DNA of 8,347 bases. Origin: Candidatus Woesearchaeota archaeon (lineage in GTDB: Archaea > Nanobdellota > Nanobdellia > Woesearchaeales > UBA10200). This document shows, piece by piece, positions 5,294 to 8,347 of the stretch. Both the position numbers and the translations under genes were made by a program. How positions within the stretch are numbered: the stretch's first letter is position 1; the number at the start of each line of letters is the position of its first letter. The stretch is taken from assembly GCA_016180275.1 (NCBI GenBank), contig JACPBN010000016.1, forward strand, positions 1 to 8,347, given 5' to 3'. Under the pieces are notes generated by a model, which was given only the letters and a program-made list of their open reading frames with translations, was not told the DNA's origin and searched no databases.

Positions 5294-7441
5294 TTATCCC
5301 CCAAACATCTTCCCAATTGCCCTTCCGGCAGAATTAAGCCAGATCTGAAGCTTCTGCCCAAAAGTAACATTCTCTAAATTAATTGTAAACTCCTCAAGCA
5401 CAGAATATTCCTTGCCTAAATCGTCATTATAAGTTAAGATTATCTTAAACAGATTCGGCTTTAAAGCAAGTGAATTTGAGTTTAATGTTATGGAAAATCT
5501 TCTTGTCTCATTTAGATCATCCAATTTCCACTCCTGAGACATGTATTCGTTTTTAACCGCAAGAACAGCGTTTTTCGCAGGAGAGCTTGGCTCCATGGTA
5601 AAATTAACAACAAAGGTTCTGCCAAATTCCAGTGCATCGGGATAGTAAAGCTCTTTTATGTCAACTTTTGGCCTTGCTATAAGCCCGAATACTGCACTCG
5701 CGGCTTTAGAAACTTTTTCATGCTTTGCTTTTACAATCAAATCCTTTTTCCCTGGCATTTCATCCTTCAAATCTTTTGCATAATTAATGCTGAACTCAGC
5801 ATCTTTTGCCTGGCCAATGGCTAAACTAAGTTCCTTGCATTTTTCTTTCAAGCAGACATTTAAGCTGTCAATAATGAAATTGCCTATATTTCGCAGTGTG
5901 CAGGTTATAGCAACATCTTCATCACTGTAATACTGCTCTTTTGCTGCTTTGCACTTAATGTCAAAATCATATCTCCCTAATTGCTCATTTTTATCTGATG
6001 TATTTTCGCCGCTTGAGTCATCTGCCATCAGGCTCTGGATATCATCCAATGAATAAACCGGGTCTTTTGCCGTTGAACTATAGATTGCTTGCGAAGAGAC
6101 ATTAGTGACACTATAAACATGCGCAGGCATTGTATAGAGATAATTTCTGTCCAGGTTATCTGAAATTTTAACGATCCAATAAACTATTTTTTCTTCATTC
6201 GGCAAAAGAATTAACTGCCTAGTCTGCTCGCCCAAGATTTCAATGTCAGTTGTTTTTGCAAGATATATCTCAGTTGCAGTATATGTTGGCAGAATATTAT
6301 TAACAGTTGCCTTAATTAGATTATATGAGCCAAAGCCAACTGCTTTTTTAACTGGCTCTATTTTTAGCTGGATATTATCCATTAATTTGCCTGAATGATC
6401 CAGTAACTTAGCTTTAACACCCAGCTTTGCAGTGTCCAGCTCAACATTTTTGCCGCGCCATTCATATTTAGTAGATGTGCTGTCTGAGTCATCATTAATC
6501 CTCAAGATAATATGTGTAGGATCTACATAACCAAACTGGCCATAAGTCACATCATAAGGAACCCAGACACCAATGTCTTTTGTTATTGGAAAATAAACTT
6601 CAGCCCATGCATGAGGGCCCCAGTCATTAATGTTGTTCCAGTTGGTATAAGCTACTCCGCTAATATATCTTGCAGGCACCCCTAAACTACGCGCCATTCC
6701 GATAAATAATGCAGTTAATTCATCGCAGACTCCTTCCCTGTGCTGAAGGACCCAACTTGATTTTTGGACAGCTTCTGCTGTTAATGTGTCAAGAGAATAA
6801 TTGATGTTTGTCTTAACCCATTTTGCAACCTTGAAAACTGCTTTATAATAATCATCTTCGCCTTTAACTATCTCAGATGCCAGCCTTGCAACTGCCTCAT
6901 CATCTGAATCAATGTTCTTTGTCGGCAGAGTGTATCTTAATATGTGCTCCGGGAGCAGATCTATGTTAACAGGAAAATCTATTTTTTGAGCAATTGGAGC
7001 ATATCTGTTTTCAACTCTTACTGAGCCAGTAACCCCAAATAGCAGCTTTTCAGCAGATGGCTTATCCCAAGTGAAACGCAGCTTGTCATTATAATATACA
7101 GTATCATCTTTGCCTGCCGGGCCAGTATTCTCATTAGTGTTTGTGCCGCCTAATCTCTCATATTTAGGGCCGTCTTTTATTGGCTTAACAGAAAATACCT
7201 TCTGATAATCAGTTGCTCTGGGGAATAATAACAAATCTGCATTGACATAATCAGCAAACGCTGCGCCACCTGTTGGCTTTAGCTGCAAGCTTGATTCAAC
7301 AGTTATTTCCATGTCAAGAAACTGGCTGTTGTAAATAATTTCATCATTAAGCTGCGCACTAACAGCAGTAATGCCTGCTAGTAATAAAAATAGAGAACAT
7401 ACAGCACTAAATATCAATTTATCACCAATCTTTTTCATCAT
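5294..7441 (-). CDS. Secreted transglutaminase-like (papain-fold) protein with C-terminal beta-sandwich domains
   Basis: A 715-aa exported protein. Residues 1-29 form a signal peptide (MMKKIGDKL, hydrophobic IFSAVCSLFLLLAGI, cleavage after AVSA). The transglutaminase core spans about 180-310, with all three catalytic residues in their usual contexts: Cys239 in REGVCDEL, His277 in GPHAWAEVY and Asp297 in VPYDVTYGQ. Family members act as cysteine proteases, peptide cross-linkers or peptidoglycan-type hydrolases; the substrate here is unknown. The region 340-460 is beta-rich. Residues about 490-690 look like two CARDB/Ig-type beta-sandwiches, the first with four cysteines (497, 514, 530, 535). 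The C-terminus (FGQKLQIWLNSAGRAIGKMF) is an amphipathic helix rather than a clear transmembrane anchor. TTTATATA at 7463-7470 is centred 26 bp before the ATG at 7441, implying a leaderless mRNA. A second ATG follows immediately at 7438. Confidence 0.88.
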   Translation of the reverse strand: MMKKIGDKLIFSAVCSLFLLLAGITAVSAQLNDEIIYNSQFLDMEITVESSLQLKPTGGAAFADYVNADLLLFPRATDYQKVFSVKPIKDGPKYERLGGTNTNENTGPAGKDDTVYYNDKLRFTWDKPSAEKLLFGVTGSVRVENRYAPIAQKIDFPVNIDLLPEHILRYTLPTKNIDSDDEAVARLASEIVKGEDDYYKAVFKVAKWVKTNINYSLDTLTAEAVQKSSWVLQHREGVCDELTALFIGMARSLGVPARYISGVAYTNWNNINDWGPHAWAEVYFPITKDIGVWVPYDVTYGQFGYVDPTHIILRINDDSDSTSTKYEWRGKNVELDTAKLGVKAKLLDHSGKLMDNIQLKIEPVKKAVGFGSYNLIKATVNNILPTYTATEIYLAKTTDIEILGEQTRQLILLPNEEKIVYWIVKISDNLDRNYLYTMPAHVYSVTNVSSQAIYSSTAKDPVYSLDDIQSLMADDSSGENTSDKNEQLGRYDFDIKCKAAKEQYYSDEDVAITCTLRNIGNFIIDSLNVCLKEKCKELSLAIGQAKDAEFSINYAKDLKDEMPGKKDLIVKAKHEKVSKAASAVFGLIARPKVDIKELYYPDALEFGRTFVVNFTMEPSSPAKNAVLAVKNEYMSQEWKLDDLNETRRFSITLNSNSLALKPNLFKIILTYNDDLGKEYSVLEEFTINLENVTFGQKLQIWLNSAGRAIGKMFGG

Positions 7442-7462
7442 TACCCATTAAATAACTTTTAT

Positions 7463-7470
7463 TATATAAA
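7463..7470 (-). promoter_or_regulatory. TATA box of the transglutaminase gene
   Basis: The minus strand reads TTTATATA, centred about 26 bp upstream of the ATG at 7441. The predicted transcription start coincides with the start codon, and no Shine-Dalgarno is present. Confidence 0.65.
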
Positions 7471-7484
7471 AGTTTGTTTTTGCA

Positions 7485-7551
7485 GTATGTATTAGGCTAA
7501 CTTTAAAAAAGCCAGAGCTGTGGCTGACGTTGCCAATTTTGCAAACACAAT
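7485..7551 (-). repeat. Right copy of the imperfect inverted repeat flanking the transglutaminase gene
   Basis: This minus-strand stretch resembles plus-strand 5213-5273. It forms the end of an open frame without a good start codon (7492-7611, ending AKLATSATALAFLKLA then TAA), which looks like the hydrophobic tail of a lost small protein. A stem AGCCA/TGGCT (7510-7514 with 7521-7525), followed by six T on the minus strand, lies inside it and could act as a terminator. The remainder of the 7442-7702 gap holds only the two flanking promoters and an ATTTAAAT-rich patch near 7597-7610. Confidence 0.35.
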
Positions 7552-7668
7552 AAACATCTCCAGCCAGAATTTGCCCTGCTTACTATTTTCGTCCTGATAT
7601 AATTTAAATCTTTAGCAGGCAGCAAAGCTAGCATAGCAGAAAACTAAACAATTTACAAAGCCAAAACA

Positions 7669-7676
7669 TTTAAATA
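7669..7676 (+). promoter_or_regulatory. TATA box of the tRNA-Ser gene
   Basis: TTTAAATA, preceded by the A-rich CCAAAACA as a possible BRE, is centred about 30 bp upstream of the tRNA 5' end at 7703. Transcription would start a few bases before the mature end. Confidence 0.6.
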
Positions 7677-7702
7677 ACTACGCCAAATATTCTTTAACTT
7701 AT

Positions 7703-7840
7703 GCCGAGGTGGCACAACCTGGTACTGCGCTGGATTGCTAGAAACTTGCATGTTTCTATGATTACCATACAGTACGTGCAACTTATTTACAGACATTCAG
7801 TGTCCTAACGGATTTGTGGGTTCAAATCCCACCCTCGGCG
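7703..7840 (+). tRNA. tRNA-Ser(GCU) with a 54-nt archaeal intron
   Basis: The acceptor stem is GCCGAGG (7703-7709) with CCTCGGC (7833-7839), discriminator G7840, no encoded CCA. The D-arm is GCAC/CTGC (7712-7715, 7725-7728) around a loop with GG (7721-7722). The anticodon stem is CTGGA (7730-7734) with TTCAG (7796-7800), including one G-U. The anticodon is GCT at 7737-7739. The long variable arm TCC/GGA (7803-7805, 7810-7812), a type II feature, together with G73, supports serine over leucine. The T-arm is GTGGG-TTCAAAT-CCCAC (7816-7832). Exons 7703-7740 and 7795-7840 join to an 84-nt tRNA, normal for archaeal tRNA-Ser. The single intron lies at the canonical 37/38 site. Confidence 0.93.
7741..7794 (+). 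other. tRNA-Ser intron with bulge-helix-bulge splice motif and extended hairpin
   Basis: Folding next to the anticodon stem gives a 3-nt 3' bulge AC^A (7793-7795). The central helix is TTGC (7735-7738) with ACAG (7789-7792), paired U-G, U-A and G-C plus one C-A mismatch. A 3-nt 5' bulge TA^G (7739-7741) follows. Both cuts fall between the second and third bulge bases, as the archaeal splicing endonuclease requires. Beyond the 5' bulge come AAA/TTT (7742-7744, 7786-7788), then TTGCATGT with ACGTGCAA (7746-7753, 7774-7781; eight pairs, one wobble) and TATG/CATA (7757-7760, 7766-7769) capping a five-base loop. A competing stem TAGAAAC/GTTTCTA (7739-7745, 7752-7758) is also possible. No ORF fits in it. 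Confidence 0.82.
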
Positions 7841-7852
7841 CTTATACTTCCC

Positions 7853-7869
7853 TATACCAACGCCGTACA
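7853..7869 (+). repeat. 17-bp direct repeat, copy 1 (TATACCAACGCCGTACA)
   Basis: Matches copy 2 at 7927-7943 in 16 of 17 bases, 74 bp apart in the same orientation. The neighbouring CTTATACT also occurs twice (7841-7848, 7925-7932). Both copies lie between the tRNA and the recombinase-like ORF. Confidence 0.65.
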
Positions 7870-7888
7870 AAGTTGTGGAGTCGGTATA
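7853..7888 (+). other. Hairpin just downstream of tRNA-Ser
   Basis: TATACCAAC (7853-7861) pairs with GTCGGTATA (7880-7888) with one A-C mismatch, around an 18-nt loop. It lies 12 bp after the tRNA 3' end, so it might help 3' processing or termination, be a small RNA, or be a recombination-site relic. Confidence 0.4.
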
Positions 7889-7926
7889 CAGAGTCTTGAC
7901 GTTTGCCGCTGGCGCTTTAGATTTCT

Positions 7927-7943
7927 TATACTAACGCCGTACA
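7927..7943 (+). repeat. 17-bp direct repeat, copy 2 (TATACTAACGCCGTACA)
   Basis: Second copy of the repeat at 7853-7869. It is followed by a short GGCCT-GTG-AGGCC hairpin at 7946-7958. The whole 7841-7998 interval is richer in G+C than the other gaps and holds no ORF that I can support. Confidence 0.65.
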
Positions 7944-7985
7944 TAGGCCTGTGAGGCCCAGATGATATTTAAACTGGTCATTCTT

Positions 7986-7990
7986 GGAGG
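7986..7990 (+). promoter_or_regulatory. Shine-Dalgarno GGAGG of the recombinase-like ORF
   Basis: GGAGG eight bases before the ATG at 7999 selects that start over an in-frame TTG at 7984, which overlaps the site itself. Confidence 0.6.
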
Positions 7991-7998
7991 ATATTAAA

Positions 7999-8166
7999 AT
8001 GAGCCAAGACCTATACGATTATAATAAGATATTAGCCAGATATGACCAAAACCTTGAAAAATGGCAGATATCTCCTGAAAATAAGAAGACAATTATCAAG
8101 TTTTTTACCAGAAATCCGTCGAAGTATTTAAACCTTGTGACATATTTGTTACTTTATAGGGGTTAA
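7999..8166 (+). CDS. 55-aa ORF resembling the N-terminal part of an archaeal tyrosine recombinase; probable integrase remnant
   Basis: From the ATG at 7999, MSQDLYDYNKILARYDQNLEKW then ISPENKKTIIKFF reads like the first helices of the SAM-like core-binding domain found at the start of archaeal XerA/phage-type integrases, where a phrase like ISxENKxxIxKF is common. After about residue 37 the resemblance fades (TRNPSKYLNLVTYLLLYRG) and a stop follows at 8166. The catalytic domain with its R-H-R-Y residues is absent, and no continuation appears in other frames before the next gene. A strong GGAGG and a TTTAAA box (7968-7973) are retained. Its position about 160 bp after a tRNA gene fits an element that integrated there and later lost most of its integrase. 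It could also be a genuine small protein; family assignment is from memory of motif style. Confidence 0.5.
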   Translation: MSQDLYDYNKILARYDQNLEKWQISPENKKTIIKFFTRNPSKYLNLVTYLLLYRG

Positions 8167-8178
8167 AAAAATAAAAGA

Positions 8179-8186
8179 TTTATAAA
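8179..8186 (+). promoter_or_regulatory. TATA box of the ribbon-helix-helix gene
   Basis: TTTATAAA, with purine-rich AAAAGA just upstream as a possible BRE, is centred 26-27 bp before the ATG at 8209, predicting a leaderless transcript. A T-run (8191-8198) lies between box and start. Confidence 0.62.
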
Positions 8187-8208
8187 GTAGTATTTTTTCC
8201 TACCCTGT

Positions 8209-8346
8209 ATGAAGCATAAACTTTGCATCTCTATAGACATTGGCTTAGTTAGAAAGATAGAAGAATTCCTCGAAGACGGCAGATTCAGGAACAAATCACA
8301 CATAATAGAATATGCTGTTAATAAGTTACTCAAAGGGGAAGAATGA
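8209..8346 (+). CDS. Ribbon-helix-helix (CopG/ParD-like) DNA-binding protein
   Basis: A complete 45-aa protein, ending one base before the window edge. The opening strand MKHKLCISIDIGLVRKIEEFL matches the beta strand that dimerises and contacts the DNA major groove, followed by helix one (LVRKIEEFLEDG). The RFRNKSHIIEYAVNKLLKG segment is the typical turn and second helix of archaeal RHH proteins (S-x-x-x-x-x-A-[VL] pattern). Such proteins act as small repressors, often autoregulating their own promoter or serving as antitoxins. The start follows a TATA box by about 26 bp with no Shine-Dalgarno, so a leaderless mRNA is likely. A partner toxin or operon continuation would lie beyond the right edge. 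Next to the recombinase-like ORF it fits an integrated-element setting, though such proteins are also common chromosomally. Confidence 0.82.
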   Translation: MKHKLCISIDIGLVRKIEEFLEDGRFRNKSHIIEYAVNKLLKGEE

Positions 8347-8347
8347 C

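Noticed and set aside
7492..7611. Minus-strand open frame ending AKLATSATALAFLKLA upstream of the transglutaminase gene
   Set aside because: It looks coding-like at its end, but only 21 codons follow the first ATG and no promoter with correct spacing is evident. Kept as part of the inverted repeat rather than as a gene.
1..8347. CRISPR arrays, rRNA genes, transposase genes
   Set aside because: No regularly spaced repeats, no rRNA-like sequence and no transposase motifs were seen on either strand.

Overview
The window looks like archaeal chromosome, most likely from a DPANN lineage of the Woesearchaeota/Pacearchaeota type. Three things support this. (1) A split tRNA-Ser(GCU) gene carries a 54-nt intron at the canonical 37/38 position, and its ends fold into a bulge-helix-bulge (BHB) splicing motif. 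(2) Several start codons lie 25-28 nt downstream of archaeal TATA boxes (TTTATAAA, TTTATATA), as in leaderless mRNAs, while others have GGTG(A) ribosome-binding sites. (3) A large surface protein begins with KKRGQVTVFIII, a style I recognise from DPANN surface proteins. The lineage is inferred from protein style; no rRNA or other marker gene is present.

Layout. Positions 1-7441 read almost entirely on the minus strand, right to left. Rightmost is a secreted transglutaminase-fold protein (5294-7441). Left of it is a 360-bp gap holding a long imperfect hairpin. Next come a stand-alone Lrp/AsnC ligand-binding (RAM) domain protein (4694-4921) and a 51-aa basic small protein (4448-4603) that overlaps the start of a PlsC-type acyltransferase (3663-4448) as TAATG. 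A possible 27-aa ORF follows. Further left are a five-helix membrane protein with an asparagine/lysine-rich repeat and a four-cysteine tail (2516-3538), a 722-aa pilin-like-anchored surface protein (253-2421), and the signal-peptide end of another secreted protein running off the left edge (1-141).

From 7669 rightward the direction flips to plus. A TATA box drives the intron-containing tRNA-Ser. After it come a GC-richer stretch with a hairpin and a 17-bp direct repeat, a 55-aa ORF resembling only the N-terminal part of an archaeal tyrosine recombinase, and a complete 45-aa ribbon-helix-helix protein with its own TATA box. tRNA gene, integrase scrap and small DNA-binding protein together suggest the worn edge of an integrated element.

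How the genes fit together: the minus-strand block is mostly cell-envelope biology (four exported or membrane proteins plus a lipid acyltransferase), with one small amino-acid-sensing domain protein. No single pathway links them. The most unusual observations are the intron fold, the translational coupling of the 51-aa ORF to plsC, imperfect inverted repeats bracketing the transglutaminase gene, and the integrase remnant beside the tRNA. No CRISPR array, insertion-sequence transposase or rRNA gene is visible.
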